Positions 51,195 through 59,355 of a DNA stretch of 64,000 nt are shown one piece after another. The stretch is taken from positions 25,020-89,019 of the forward strand of contig JBNJCX010000002.1 in NCBI GenBank assembly GCA_051744365.1, written 5' to 3'. Every line of letters starts with the position of its first letter. Position 1 is the stretch's first letter. The translations under genes were made by a program, and so were the position numbers. The stretch is from Gudongella sp051744365. GTDB lineage: Bacteria > Bacillota > Clostridia > Tissierellales > Tissierellaceae. Under the pieces are notes generated by a model. That model was given only the letters and a program-made list of their open reading frames with translations. It had not been told where the DNA came from and ran no database searches.

Positions 51195-51597
51195 CCTTTT
51201 CCAGGGACCTCACATAGCCCCCCAGTACTCCATTTACGTATTTGTAAGAATCGTCGGCGCTGTACTTCTTTGCAATTTCAATAGCTTCGTTTATGGAGAC
51301 CTCAACTGGTATATCCGACATATACCTGATTTCATATATGGCCAGTCTCAGTGTAGCAAGATCAACCTTGGCTATTCTTTCAAGTGCCCATCCCTGAAGA
51401 TGTTTACTGATTGAGTGGTCAATCTCTTCCTTCTTTTGGATTACGCCTTCAACCAGCATCCTGATATACTTTATCTCCCCTTCCTCGTAGGGAAAATTCT
51501 CAAGATAGGTATCTATCGTCTCCTTATTAAAATCCTCGTTGCTGTCCATCTGGAACAGCAGCTGCATGGCTCCTTCTCTTGCCTGTTTTCTTCCCAT
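51187..51597 (-). CDS. nusB: Transcription antitermination factor NusB
   Basis: A 136-residue NusB, the all-helical factor that binds boxA RNA with S10 (NusE) for rRNA antitermination. It has GRKQAREGAMQLLFQMD at the start and then ERIAKVDLATLRLAIYEI, IPVEVSINEAIEIAKKYS and KYVNGVLGGYVR. It lies 29 nt behind the Asp23-family gene and overlaps the TsaD-like gene. Confidence 0.95.
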   Translation of the reverse strand: MGRKQAREGAMQLLFQMDSNEDFNKETIDTYLENFPYEEGEIKYIRMLVEGVIQKKEEIDHSISKHLQGWALERIAKVDLATLRLAIYEIRYMSDIPVEVSINEAIEIAKKYSADDSYKYVNGVLGGYVRSLEKDE

Positions 51598-51626
51598 TTT
51601 ATGCTCCTTAAATATATTTTATGATA

Positions 51627-52010
51627 CTATTGAGGGTCAGACTCCTCGTCCTTTGGCTTGCTTATTCCCTCAACATGTACATTTACTGTTTTCACATGGA
51701 GGTCAGTCATATTCTCAACAGCCTTCTTCGTCTCTTCCTGAACCCTGAGCCCAACTTCATTTAGCTTGGCTCCGTAGGCAAGAAGGAGGTGCATATCTAT
51801 AAAAACCTCTTTGTCTTTTATTTCAACCTTTACACCCCTGCCTGGATTCTTCTTTCCCAGAAGCTCAGAGATTCCCCCTGCCAGGTTGCTGCTCATCCCA
51901 GTGACTCCTTCAACTTCCATTGCAGCGGTTCCCGCAATGGTTTCGATAACTTCATTGGAGATATTTATACTTCCATTTTCAATATATTCCATATGGTCCT
52001 TTTCAGTCAT
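51627..52010 (-). CDS. Asp23/Gls24-family envelope stress protein (YqhY-like)
   Basis: A 127-residue Asp23/Gls24 protein: ISNEVIETIAGTAAMEVEGV, GVKVEIKDKEVFIDMHLLLA and VGLRVQEETKKAVENMT. YqhY of Bacillus is encoded at the same place, before nusB, and is tied to acetyl-CoA carboxylase activity there. The first gene of the nusB-xseAB-ispA operon, it has AAGGGGTG upstream and a consensus promoter at 52048-52076. Confidence 0.92.
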   Translation of the reverse strand: MTEKDHMEYIENGSINISNEVIETIAGTAAMEVEGVTGMSSNLAGGISELLGKKNPGRGVKVEIKDKEVFIDMHLLLAYGAKLNEVGLRVQEETKKAVENMTDLHVKTVNVHVEGISKPKDEESDPQ

Positions 52011-52047
52011 CCTAACACCCCTTTAAATTATATGTTAATCACATAGT

Positions 52048-52076
52048 ATTATACCAAAGCCGTGTATCCTTTACAA
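52048..52076 (-). promoter_or_regulatory. Promoter of the asp23-nusB-xseAB-ispA operon
   Basis: On the minus strand TTGTAA (52071-52076), a 17-nt spacer and TATAAT (52048-52053), about 38 nt before the first start codon. Confidence 0.7.
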
Positions 52077-52098
52077 TACGACGAAATTTATGAGAAAA

Positions 52099-52121
52099 TG
52101 CCTAAAGCTAAGCTTTAGGCA
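52099..52121 (-). terminator. Terminator of the CD1247-type gene
   Basis: TGCCTAAAGCT and AGCTTTAGGCA are exact complements around one base, followed on the minus strand by TTTTCTCATAAATTT. It lies 5 nt behind the stop codon. Confidence 0.75.
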
Positions 52122-52126
52122 CATAA

Positions 52127-52501
52127 TTACTCCTCGTCACTATCCTCATCACTGTCTTCGTCCTCGAATAATTTCTCATCCTCATCTTGACCTTTGTAAC
52201 AGTTGCAGCCTTCATCGTCACAACAGTCATCAAAATCATCGAAATCAAAATCCTCGTCAAAGTAGAAGTCTTCCTCATCGCCGTAGACGTCGTCCTCTAC
52301 GTCTGCAAGGTCCTCATCGATAAAGTTGACATACTCTTCAAGATCGATTTGATCCTCCACAACTTCCTCCATTACCTCGGCAAATTCCTCCAATGTTTCA
52401 ACAATTGCCATCAGAAGCCTGCCTTCCTTGGTGGACTCATCGATTCCCAGCCCGTCTGCAAGGCCCTTCAGATAAGATACCTTTTGAAATAAAAATTCCA
52501 T
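52127..52501 (-). CDS. CD1247 N-terminal-domain protein with acidic tail
   Basis: A 124-residue protein. The first 50 residues (MEFLFQKVSYLKGLADGLGI, then DESTKEGRLLMAIVETLEEF) match the CD1247-type N-terminal domain of Clostridia, sometimes wrongly labelled AraC regulator. The rest is extremely acidic (runs of Asp/Glu such as EDFYFDEDFDFDDFDD) and includes a CCDDEGCNC cluster, suggesting metal or cation binding. No function is known. AGGAGGGG supports the ATG at 52501; the frame is open to 52552. It lies 13 nt behind efp and is probably co-transcribed with it. Confidence 0.82.
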   Translation of the reverse strand: MEFLFQKVSYLKGLADGLGIDESTKEGRLLMAIVETLEEFAEVMEEVVEDQIDLEEYVNFIDEDLADVEDDVYGDEEDFYFDEDFDFDDFDDCCDDEGCNCYKGQDEDEKLFEDEDSDEDSDEE

Positions 52502-52514
52502 TTTAACCCCTCCT

Positions 52515-53072
52515 TTAAACTCTGGACAGATACTCTCCGGTCCTTGTGTCAATTTTTATTTTATCACCAGTGTTCACAAATAACGGAACATAGATGGTAA
52601 CACCTGTTTCACATACTGCAGCCTTGGTAGCTCCCTGGGCAGTGTCTCCCTTTACCCCAGGCTCTGTTTCAGTCACTTCAAGCTCAACAAAGTTGGGTGC
52701 TGATACGTCAAATGCCTTTCCTTGGTAAAACTTGATGGTGGCTATATCATTCTCTCTTAGAAACTGCATTGCATCCTTGACTGAATCATGCTCCAGTGGA
52801 ATCTGCTCATATGTTTCATTATCCATAAAATAATATAGTTCTCCATCGGAATACAGATATTGCATCTCCTTTGTTTCTATAACAGCCTTTTCAAATCTCT
52901 CTGAAGGATTGAAGGTAACCTCCTTGAAGCCTCCGTTGATAACGTTCCTAAGCTTTGTTCTCACAAACGCAGCTCCCTTCCCAGGCTTAACGTGCTGAAA
53001 ATCGACTATCTGAAATACATTGCCATCCATTACAAATGTTATTCCATTTCTAAAATCTCCTGCCTGTATCAA
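52515..53072 (-). CDS. efp: Elongation factor P
   Basis: A 185-residue EF-P, which relieves ribosome stalling at polyproline. The KOW-like N-terminal domain reads IQAGDFRNGITFVMDGNVFQ and HVKPGKGAAFVRTKLRN; Lys in PGKGA is the modification-loop position. The C-terminal OB domain ends in GDKIKIDTRTGEYLSRV. GAGGGAA precedes the ATG. Its promoter has an unusual dyad around the -10 box (53122-53147). Confidence 0.97.
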   Translation of the reverse strand: MIQAGDFRNGITFVMDGNVFQIVDFQHVKPGKGAAFVRTKLRNVINGGFKEVTFNPSERFEKAVIETKEMQYLYSDGELYYFMDNETYEQIPLEHDSVKDAMQFLRENDIATIKFYQGKAFDVSAPNFVELEVTETEPGVKGDTAQGATKAAVCETGVTIYVPLFVNTGDKIKIDTRTGEYLSRV

Positions 53073-53121
53073 ACTATTCCCTCCTGTTCAGTATGTACTT
53101 TATTGTAAAACATTATTTCCC

Positions 53122-53147
53122 CTATACTGGTTATTATAACAGTATAG
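53122..53147. promoter_or_regulatory. Inverted repeat enclosing the efp -10 box
   Basis: CTATACTG (53122-53129) and CAGTATAG (53140-53147) are perfect complements separated by 10 nt that contain the TATAAT of the efp promoter. The geometry fits a repressor site, but no regulator is known to me for it. Confidence 0.5.
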
Positions 53148-53161
53148 AAGGCCTGTAACAA
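53133..53161 (-). promoter_or_regulatory. Sigma-A promoter of efp
   Basis: On the minus strand TTGTTA (53156-53161), a 17-nt spacer and TATAAT (53133-53138), about 60 nt before the efp start. Confidence 0.65.
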
Positions 53162-53206
53162 GAAAAAGTTGGATACAGACTGTTCTTTATGATGGATAAT
53201 GTGCTT

Positions 53207-54199
53207 TTATCTTATGGAGTCTATTCCTGGGATTACAAAGCCAGGCAGATAAACGGCTGTCTGTCTGAAGCCCTCGTCATGATATTCCGTCCTGATTGTT
53301 TCTGGAAGCTCCTGATAATTATTGAGAATCAATTTTCCACTAATGGTAATATCCCCCTCGCCTTCCTTGATAAGAGTGCCGTCCCCAAGTATCACAATTC
53401 CAATGATATTAAGATTTCCTGACAGTACAAGGTCTCCCTCCTCAATAAAGACTATTCCCTTGAGAATTCCTGGATAGGTATTATCCGGATGACTTTCGAT
53501 TCTTACTATATCCCTGTTATATCCATCGTATTCCTTTAGCAGCATAATTTTCCCATAACTGAAGCTTTCTTCTATATTGCCAAATTCCCTGACATATGCA
53601 ATCTCACTGTAGCCTATTGTCTTAGCTCTGATATTGATATTATTCGATAGGATATTGCTTGCAAGATAATAGTCAGATGGTAGATTATCCCTGTCAAGAT
53701 CCTTCTTTATACCATCAAGCAAATTCTGAACTCTTGCGGAGTCATCAAGAGATTTTCCCTGAAGCGAAACAAAGCCATCCATGCAGTGGTCGATTGCCGG
53801 ATTATATACATGTCCTCTGGCTTCAATATCATCCCGTACATTCATCATATCTCCCTGGATGGTAAGCCTATATGTCAGTCTCTTGTCAGGGCATTCATCA
53901 AGCTGGAATTCGCCCTTTGCATTCTGAAAATCCTGAATCTGGACTGGAATTTCCAGCTTCTGGAAAACATATGCCTTTGGCCCCTTCAATATACCCAGGG
54001 TTATTTCAGGGATTTCATTTTTTTGATACAGCATATTTATAATCTCACTTTCAAGAGAAAGCCTGGCCTGTATATTATCCCTCCTGTTTCTTTGAAGCCT
54101 CGACTGAATAAGGATTGTCTCACATACAAAAATAGCTGTGGTAATACATACTGCACTTACAATCACTACAAGTAATGTAACATATCCATTTCTTTTCAT
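53207..54199 (-). CDS. Pilus-associated protein with pilin-like N-terminal helix
   Basis: A 330-residue protein whose N-terminus (MKRNGYVTLLVVIVSAVCIT) is a short basic leader, Gly and a hydrophobic helix, like a prepilin. The conserved Glu at position 5 of the mature pilin is absent. That pattern fits PilX/GspK-type minor components. The body has beta-rich segments such as GNLNIIGIVILGDGTLIKEG. It is the last gene of the type IV pilus cluster, 14 nt behind the pilin at 54214-54789. Not a recognised family beyond this. Confidence 0.75.
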   Translation of the reverse strand: MKRNGYVTLLVVIVSAVCITTAIFVCETILIQSRLQRNRRDNIQARLSLESEIINMLYQKNEIPEITLGILKGPKAYVFQKLEIPVQIQDFQNAKGEFQLDECPDKRLTYRLTIQGDMMNVRDDIEARGHVYNPAIDHCMDGFVSLQGKSLDDSARVQNLLDGIKKDLDRDNLPSDYYLASNILSNNINIRAKTIGYSEIAYVREFGNIEESFSYGKIMLLKEYDGYNRDIVRIESHPDNTYPGILKGIVFIEEGDLVLSGNLNIIGIVILGDGTLIKEGEGDITISGKLILNNYQELPETIRTEYHDEGFRQTAVYLPGFVIPGIDSIR

Positions 54200-54213
54200 A
54201 TGGTCTCCTTAGA

Positions 54214-54789
54214 CTAGAAATTTCCAAGATATTTTGATTCCATAAATATATATTCCCTGCTGCTTAAAGGGTCAGTTGTAATGACCTCAATAAAAAGCAA
54301 TTTATCCCCTGAATCGTAACCGCTGTTGCCCACATCAGTTACATTATCCAGAAATCTATTGCTCCCGCCATTACTAAGGGCAACATCAGGACATTTCATC
54401 ATGGAATCGAAGGTCGTCCTGTATAGGCTGCCATGGGTAATCCGATAATAGATATGCTGATAGATTATGTCATCGTACTCATCAATAGTCTCATTTATCA
54501 ATACAAAGCCCAAAGTGTGGTCCATGTCTATATTCTCTGGGCAGTAGTCCATCATACTGACTATTTCATCTGAGAGCTCCACATCCTCGATAATATACTC
54601 CACAGCATATCTTCCATTCAGGAGACTGTCATCAGCTCCCTGAATTCTTTTTGATGTCAGATCAGTAAATCTAATTATCGAGAAAAAAACGAGGATCAGC
54701 ACTCCCATAAAGCCGATGGCCAGTACAATTTCAATCAATGTAAACCCTTTTTTCCTATTGGAGGATTCTGGTTGCAACAAGCTGTGCAT
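54214..54789 (-). CDS. Type IV prepilin-like minor pilin (PilW-type)
   Basis: A 191-residue prepilin. The leader MHSLLQPESSNRKKG is followed by the class III cleavage site G-F and the helix FTLIEIVLAIGFMGVLILVF with Glu at mature position 5. The body contains GRYAVEYIIEDVELSDEI, typical of PilW-like minor pilins. GGAGGAAAGGG precedes the ATG. Its start overlaps the end of the upstream pilin gene by 35 nt. Confidence 0.88.
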   Translation of the reverse strand: MHSLLQPESSNRKKGFTLIEIVLAIGFMGVLILVFFSIIRFTDLTSKRIQGADDSLLNGRYAVEYIIEDVELSDEIVSMMDYCPENIDMDHTLGFVLINETIDEYDDIIYQHIYYRITHGSLYRTTFDSMMKCPDVALSNGGSNRFLDNVTDVGNSGYDSGDKLLFIEVITTDPLSSREYIFMESKYLGNF

Positions 54790-55129
54790 CCCTTTCCTCC
54801 TCCCTTACAATAACAACGTAGGTCTGGAGCCTCTCTGTCGCATTTTCCAGCCTTACATGGGCTTCCATGCCCTCAGGTAGCTTATCACAGTCATACGGGG
54901 TTAAATCAGAAGCAGATGATACCAGCAGAAAATATTCATCGTTCTCCTTTGAAGGTACCTTTAGGGTTTCAGCTATTCTCTGGCAGTGGTCTGTCAGCAG
55001 TGCCCTCTTCTCAATCGCGTTCATGCTTTTTGCTGATGAGGTCATGGCAATGTAGACGCTTGATGCAAGCAAGAAAACGAGTGCAAAGCCAATAAGGATT
55101 TCAACAAGTACAAAGCCTTCTTTTTTCAA
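54755..55129 (-). CDS. Type IV prepilin-like minor pilin (PilV-type)
   Basis: A 124-residue prepilin with a very short leader (MKKEG) cut before FVLVEILIGFALVFLLASSV; Glu at mature position 5 is present. Small globular domain with DLTPYDCDKLPEGMEAHV. It resembles PilV/GspI-type minor pilins. It overlaps the next pilin gene by 35 nt and follows the previous one by 1 nt. Confidence 0.85.
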   Translation of the reverse strand: MKKEGFVLVEILIGFALVFLLASSVYIAMTSSAKSMNAIEKRALLTDHCQRIAETLKVPSKENDEYFLLVSSASDLTPYDCDKLPEGMEAHVRLENATERLQTYVVIVREEERDAQLVATRILQ

Positions 55130-55130
55130 G

Positions 55131-55586
55131 TCAGTTTACCTCCTGAAGAGTAATTGTCGCGGTATTTACCTGTATTGCTATTCTGTATAGCTTGTTGTTG
55201 GACTTCTTCAATGTTACGGAATCGGGATTTCCAACCCTGCCTGTTCCATTGAAATAATAATCCCCTGAACCAACATGCGTTATTTCTAGGCCTGATTCCA
55301 GCTTATGACTTTTAATTACATCATTCTTCGAATAACTGACAGTGTATTGATTGTTAACCTTGTTGAAGGACACCATTACTGTCTGATTCTCCAGAATCGC
55401 CCGATTTCTGGCTTGTCTCAGATCCTTTTCAATCATCCTAAGCTCGTGATTTTCATTATAGCTTCTTATAATTGCTGAATTAGGCAGAGTTATACATAGG
55501 AGCAAAGAAAAAAGGGCCAATACCACAATCAATTCGATTATTGTATAGCCCTTGGGATCATGGATCCTATCCGTCAATATCGCCAT
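55131..55586 (-). CDS. Type IV prepilin-like minor pilin (FimT/GspH-type)
   Basis: A 151-residue prepilin: leader MAILTDRIHDPKG, then YTIIELIVVLALFSLLLCIT with Glu at mature position 5. The following RMIEKDLRQARNRAILENQT and VSFNKVNNQYTVSYSKND match FimT/GspH minor pilins, which prime pilus assembly. It overlaps the end of the SLH-protein gene by 13 nt. Confidence 0.88.
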   Translation of the reverse strand: MAILTDRIHDPKGYTIIELIVVLALFSLLLCITLPNSAIIRSYNENHELRMIEKDLRQARNRAILENQTVMVSFNKVNNQYTVSYSKNDVIKSHKLESGLEITHVGSGDYYFNGTGRVGNPDSVTLKKSNNKLYRIAIQVNTATITLQEVN

Positions 55587-57277
55587 TGATTGAGAACATA
55601 TAGCATATAGGCCACCTCTGCCCTGGTGATCTTGCCATTTATATTTTTAAAGCTCGGTGACCTGTAAGCCTCGTTATACATCATCTCAGTAGCTATTGCA
55701 TTCCACCGGAAGCCATAGTTGTTCAGTACCCTTCCCATAATCAGCTCCACCTCGTAATATGAAATGGGGTTATGTGCTCTGAAGGTACCGTCGGTATAGC
55801 CGACGACATGGCCCATTGAAAGTCCATAGCTTATGATCCTGTCATAGCCTGCAAACTGAGCATAGTCCCTGAAATGCGTCGCGTTTACAATATAGTTGGG
55901 CAAGGTCCAGTTTTCTATTCTGCTGAGTAGAATCAGAAACTCGGCTCTTGTAATACTCCGGGAAGGCTTAAAGGTACCATCAAGAAGAGTATTTCCAGGA
56001 TATCCGTTTATAATCCCTCTTCTGACCATGGTCTCGATTTCAGGCTTTGCCCAGTGGTCTCTTACATCTGTAAGAATCCTTATGTTTTCATCCATAAATA
56101 CTCCGTAGACACCCTTTCTGTTGGACATGGTGCTTGGAAGTACCTCTGTATATATGGTTTCTCCGTCAAACTTTGATGGCAGATAATACCACCTGTCATT
56201 TACAAGCTTATATATTCCCGCCTTGTACTGACCCCCGTAATATGGGAATGCGATGGTGGTTTTCTTTTCATCATCCAGTGTATTTGCCGGGTTGTCCAAT
56301 CTGATTGAATATATCTCCGATGCCCTTACATATGATCCAAACCTGTAAAAATCAGTGTTCTCCTGGCTAATTGTTACATGTACAGGCATATAGAATGTTC
56401 CCGGCACTACATCAACAGCCACTGCTTCTGCAGCGATCGCTGTTCCTCCTGCAGGAGGTATTGAGATTGACTCCAGGGAGATCATGGACTGGTCCTGGCT
56501 AAGGCTTCTGAACTTTTCATTATATGCAATCTCATATTCACTCTTGAATCCCTCTACAAATGCATCCTCGTATTCGGGTGTTCCAAGGCTTAATCTGTAG
56601 CGTTCCACTATCTCAGAATCCCTTGGAAGGTCTCTTTCATAATCCATTGGATTCCTGAACATATAGTCCCTTTCTGCAAAGGACTCTCCCAATGCCCTTC
56701 CAGCATCCTCACCGTCTGAAAGACCCTGTGACATGCTCACTTTTGGTGGACTCAATAATGCCTGTTCAAATTCCTCTTCATATCCCCTTTTAAAGCCGGA
56801 TTTGAAATCAGATAGGAACATTCTTTCATAGCTGTCACTCATTCTGTCGAGATCGAACATTCGGCTGATGGTTCTGTCGCTTGGCAGTGCATCATTCCAG
56901 TCGGAATCGTCACCACCGTAGTAGTCCGTCAGGGCATAGGTTCTTCCAAGACTTTCTCCAAGTCCGTCAGCATCAGCTGTGCTGACATCCCCCTCCTTGG
57001 CATCCTCATAGCCCTCCACAAAGCCGTCCTCAAAATCTCTAAGTGAAACACTGCCAAGTTCATCTATCCTGTCGTAGGTGTCAGGATCCTCGTCCGCAAT
57101 ATAGTCCAGATACTCTTCCAGTGCATCCTCGCCATCTTCAAAGGATGGGTCAACTGAATAGTATGACTGCCCCTCATCATAGCCAAAGCCGTAGTCCTCT
57201 TCTGCAGCCATTGCTCCTCCCGAAATAAGGAGAGTAAAAATTATTGTCATTATAACCGCAAGCTTCTTTTTGTTCAT
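55574..57277 (-). CDS. SLH-domain surface protein with two N-terminal repeats, inside the pilus operon
   Basis: A 567-residue secreted protein. A signal peptide (MNKKKLAVIMTIIFTLLISG ending at AMA) is followed by an acidic region with two related units of about 85-95 residues. Unit one runs from GLGESLGRTYALTDYYGG to SGFKRGYEEEFEQAL; unit two from EDAGRALGESFAERDYM to EGFKSEYEIAYNEKFRSL. A middle beta domain comes next, then three SLH repeats (residues about 385-567; ITRAEFLILLSRIENW, then GKITRAEVAYMLY). SLH domains tether proteins to cell-wall polymers. Placement between pilin and PilO-like genes suggests an anchor or guide for the pilus machine, which is inference. Confidence 0.88.
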   Translation of the reverse strand: MNKKKLAVIMTIIFTLLISGGAMAAEEDYGFGYDEGQSYYSVDPSFEDGEDALEEYLDYIADEDPDTYDRIDELGSVSLRDFEDGFVEGYEDAKEGDVSTADADGLGESLGRTYALTDYYGGDDSDWNDALPSDRTISRMFDLDRMSDSYERMFLSDFKSGFKRGYEEEFEQALLSPPKVSMSQGLSDGEDAGRALGESFAERDYMFRNPMDYERDLPRDSEIVERYRLSLGTPEYEDAFVEGFKSEYEIAYNEKFRSLSQDQSMISLESISIPPAGGTAIAAEAVAVDVVPGTFYMPVHVTISQENTDFYRFGSYVRASEIYSIRLDNPANTLDDEKKTTIAFPYYGGQYKAGIYKLVNDRWYYLPSKFDGETIYTEVLPSTMSNRKGVYGVFMDENIRILTDVRDHWAKPEIETMVRRGIINGYPGNTLLDGTFKPSRSITRAEFLILLSRIENWTLPNYIVNATHFRDYAQFAGYDRIISYGLSMGHVVGYTDGTFRAHNPISYYEVELIMGRVLNNYGFRWNAIATEMMYNEAYRSPSFKNINGKITRAEVAYMLYVLNQWRY

Positions 57278-57290
57278 ATCCTCTCTCCCC

Positions 57291-58805
57291 CTATCTCCTT
57301 ACCAAAACTAAGATCTTGCCTACAGGGAGTATATCTCCCACTTTTATATCGTTGTTTTTCATTATCTCATTCTTGTAAAGCAATGTACCGTAAATATCCC
57401 TTGAGATGGTCGATACACTATCGCCGGGCTTTACTTCGTAGAAGATCTTGTCCGGTGCATACTGGGTGCCCTCATACGCAGTTTCAGTATGATGCGGGTA
57501 TATTGCCTCCAGCTTGTCGAATACCAGGACTCCGAAATCATCCCTTCCCTTGTCCATCTCATAGTAGATATGTGTAATCTTAAGTGGATATTCAGCAACG
57601 TTTCCTGGAAGCACTATCCTTGACCTTCCCCAACCCAACCACGATATTCCCTGGTTGACTGGAATAAATTCCTCTTCTCCATCCTGATTTAGAGTTCTTA
57701 CCCCAACGGTTCCTGGTGCATAGGAGAAGGAATATGTGTGTATGCTGAGCTCTGTCGGGGGATACTTAAGCTCAATTTTCTGGCTTGATATATCGACCAT
57801 GGCCCTGTTCTCATCCTCAGTGCCAAGTATATTGTATTCAAGCCTTAAAGCATACTTGCCATGGATTGCAATCGTAGTGGGCTCTGCCTGCCCTCTTACA
57901 AGCTCATGAGTCGGTACAAAATCGTAGTTTCTCCACTCAAAGCTGTGAAGTATATCTCCCTGAATTTCTGAGTCTCCAGTGATGACTGTTCCATCCCCTG
58001 CTGTACCTCCACCACCTGTTGTGCCTCCACCACCTGTTGTGCCTCCGCCTGTGGTTCCGCCAGCTGCATCTGAACCATCAGTGCCACCTGTAGTTACAGT
58101 GCCTCCATCGGTGCCTGCGGCTGCCACAAAGCCGTCAAAGCTTGAGAACATTGTTCCCTGGTTTGGATTCTCTGCAGTATCCACAAAGATAACCTCCGAT
58201 TCAGACTCTTCCATCTCGGCAAGTCCTTCAAGGGAATAAACCTTGATGCTCATAGAACCTGACAGCTGGTCGTCTTCACTTCTGTCCAGGGAAAGAGTGT
58301 CAACCATCATCCTCCTGGGACTGGTTTCAATGGACCTTACCATTGCCTCTATTCCGCTGTAATCTCCCGTAAATGGAAGGGATACTCCCATATTGTAGAC
58401 ATCCATCTCGGAAATCATTTCTGCCGCAGGCCTTGAGAAGTTAATGTCAGCAATCTCCACCTGGTCCTCAGGGAGAAGATCGTTAAGCAGATATATAATC
58501 TGTGCCTGATCAAGTGTGGGGAAATAGTATGAAAGGATCTGGTTTCTCTCCCTGTGGAGCATCTCCCATTCCTTCTTTATATCGTCCTCTCTTCTTAGGA
58601 TGGCGTTCATTTCCATTATCTTTGTATCAAGCTCATACTTCTCAACCTGCAGCGCCTGTAGCTTTTCATCCTGGGGCACCAGAATATATCTGTTTCCCAG
58701 AAATGCTATTCCCACAATTGCCAGTAGAACCAGCAGTATTTTTTCACTTTTTGTAAAGGGTCTGGTTTTGATTTTGCCAAATAATGACGATAGCTTAGTT
58801 GACAT
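57291..58805 (-). CDS. pilO: PilO-like pilus assembly protein with Gly-rich linker and LysM domain
   Basis: A 504-residue protein. Residues 1-60 hold a membrane helix (SEKILLVLLAIVGIAFLGN) and then coiled coil; residues 60-210 resemble PilO (SYYFPTLDQAQIIYLLNDLL and a ferredoxin-like fold). Residues about 235-275 are a Gly/Thr linker (GGGTTGGGGTTGGGG) encoded by near-identical 18-nt units. A beta-rich domain follows (residues 280-440; LRLEYNILGTEDENRAMVDI) and the C-terminal 45 residues are LysM (FYEVKPGDSVSTISRDIYG). Ordinary PilO ends after the first part, so the wall-binding tail is unusual. It overlaps pilN by 11 nt. Confidence 0.82.
   Translation of the reverse strand: MSTKLSSLFGKIKTRPFTKSEKILLVLLAIVGIAFLGNRYILVPQDEKLQALQVEKYELDTKIMEMNAILRREDDIKKEWEMLHRERNQILSYYFPTLDQAQIIYLLNDLLPEDQVEIADINFSRPAAEMISEMDVYNMGVSLPFTGDYSGIEAMVRSIETSPRRMMVDTLSLDRSEDDQLSGSMSIKVYSLEGLAEMEESESEVIFVDTAENPNQGTMFSSFDGFVAAAGTDGGTVTTGGTDGSDAAGGTTGGGTTGGGGTTGGGGTAGDGTVITGDSEIQGDILHSFEWRNYDFVPTHELVRGQAEPTTIAIHGKYALRLEYNILGTEDENRAMVDISSQKIELKYPPTELSIHTYSFSYAPGTVGVRTLNQDGEEEFIPVNQGISWLGWGRSRIVLPGNVAEYPLKITHIYYEMDKGRDDFGVLVFDKLEAIYPHHTETAYEGTQYAPDKIFYEVKPGDSVSTISRDIYGTLLYKNEIMKNNDIKVGDILPVGKILVLVRR
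58006..58041. repeat. 18-nt direct repeat in the Gly-rich linker
   Basis: Two exact copies of CCTCCACCACCTGTTGTG (58006-58023 and 58024-58041), followed by a degenerate third. They encode the Gly-Gly-Thr-Thr-Gly-Gly pattern of the PilO-like protein and could change length by slippage. Confidence 0.8.
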
Positions 58806-59355
58806 CTACCAGCACCTCCTTTAATGAAAGGTCCAGATTGAATCTATAGTAATTCTCAACTGCTGATATATTTGATACAAATGCCTGGTCGCTTACAGAG
58901 AGGTTCTCAAGACCCTTGGCAAACTCAGCTATTGAATATCTGTCCTCTGCAAAGCCAGAGATCCTGATTTCATTACCGCTTAAGCTCAGGTTACCCAGAA
59001 AAACTCCTTCAGGAAGCTTGACGTTAATATCATCAAGAAGGTTTTCTCCGATTATATCCCTTGCCTGGATATTCTGGTCCAGCGCCCGAATCCGCTCAAC
59101 CTCCTCGCGGAACTGGTCGGTTTCGTCGGCAAATGCCTGGATTTCCGCTACTCTCTTTACAGTTTTTGGATCCTCTGCAACCTGTCTAAGACTGGCTACC
59201 TCCTTCTGTAGGGCATTTATCTTCATTTGGTTTATGCCAGCCACTATTCCAAGACCCAATATGATTGCAAAAAGCAATATATATAACAAGATCATCTTAT
59301 TGAAGGCGAATTGTTTCTTTTCTATAAAGGGATCAAAAAAGTTCAGGTCTCTCAT
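58795..59355 (-). CDS. pilN: Type IV pilus assembly protein PilN
   Basis: A 186-residue PilN-like inner-membrane protein. The N-terminus RDLNFFDPFIEKKQFAFNKM is followed by one membrane helix (ILLYILLFAIILGLGIVAGI), coiled coil and a C-terminal fimbrial-assembly domain (LLDDINVKLPEGVFLGNLSL). PilN binds cytosolic PilM through its N-terminal tail and pairs with PilO. It overlaps pilM by 4 nt (ATGA) and the PilO-like gene by 11 nt. Confidence 0.9.
   Translation of the reverse strand: MRDLNFFDPFIEKKQFAFNKMILLYILLFAIILGLGIVAGINQMKINALQKEVASLRQVAEDPKTVKRVAEIQAFADETDQFREEVERIRALDQNIQARDIIGENLLDDINVKLPEGVFLGNLSLSGNEIRISGFAEDRYSIAEFAKGLENLSVSDQAFVSNISAVENYYRFNLDLSLKEVLVDVN

Noticed and set aside
58006..58060. 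CRISPR-like repeat array
   Set aside because: The repeats are contiguous without spacers and encode Gly/Thr residues in frame; they are a coding tandem repeat.
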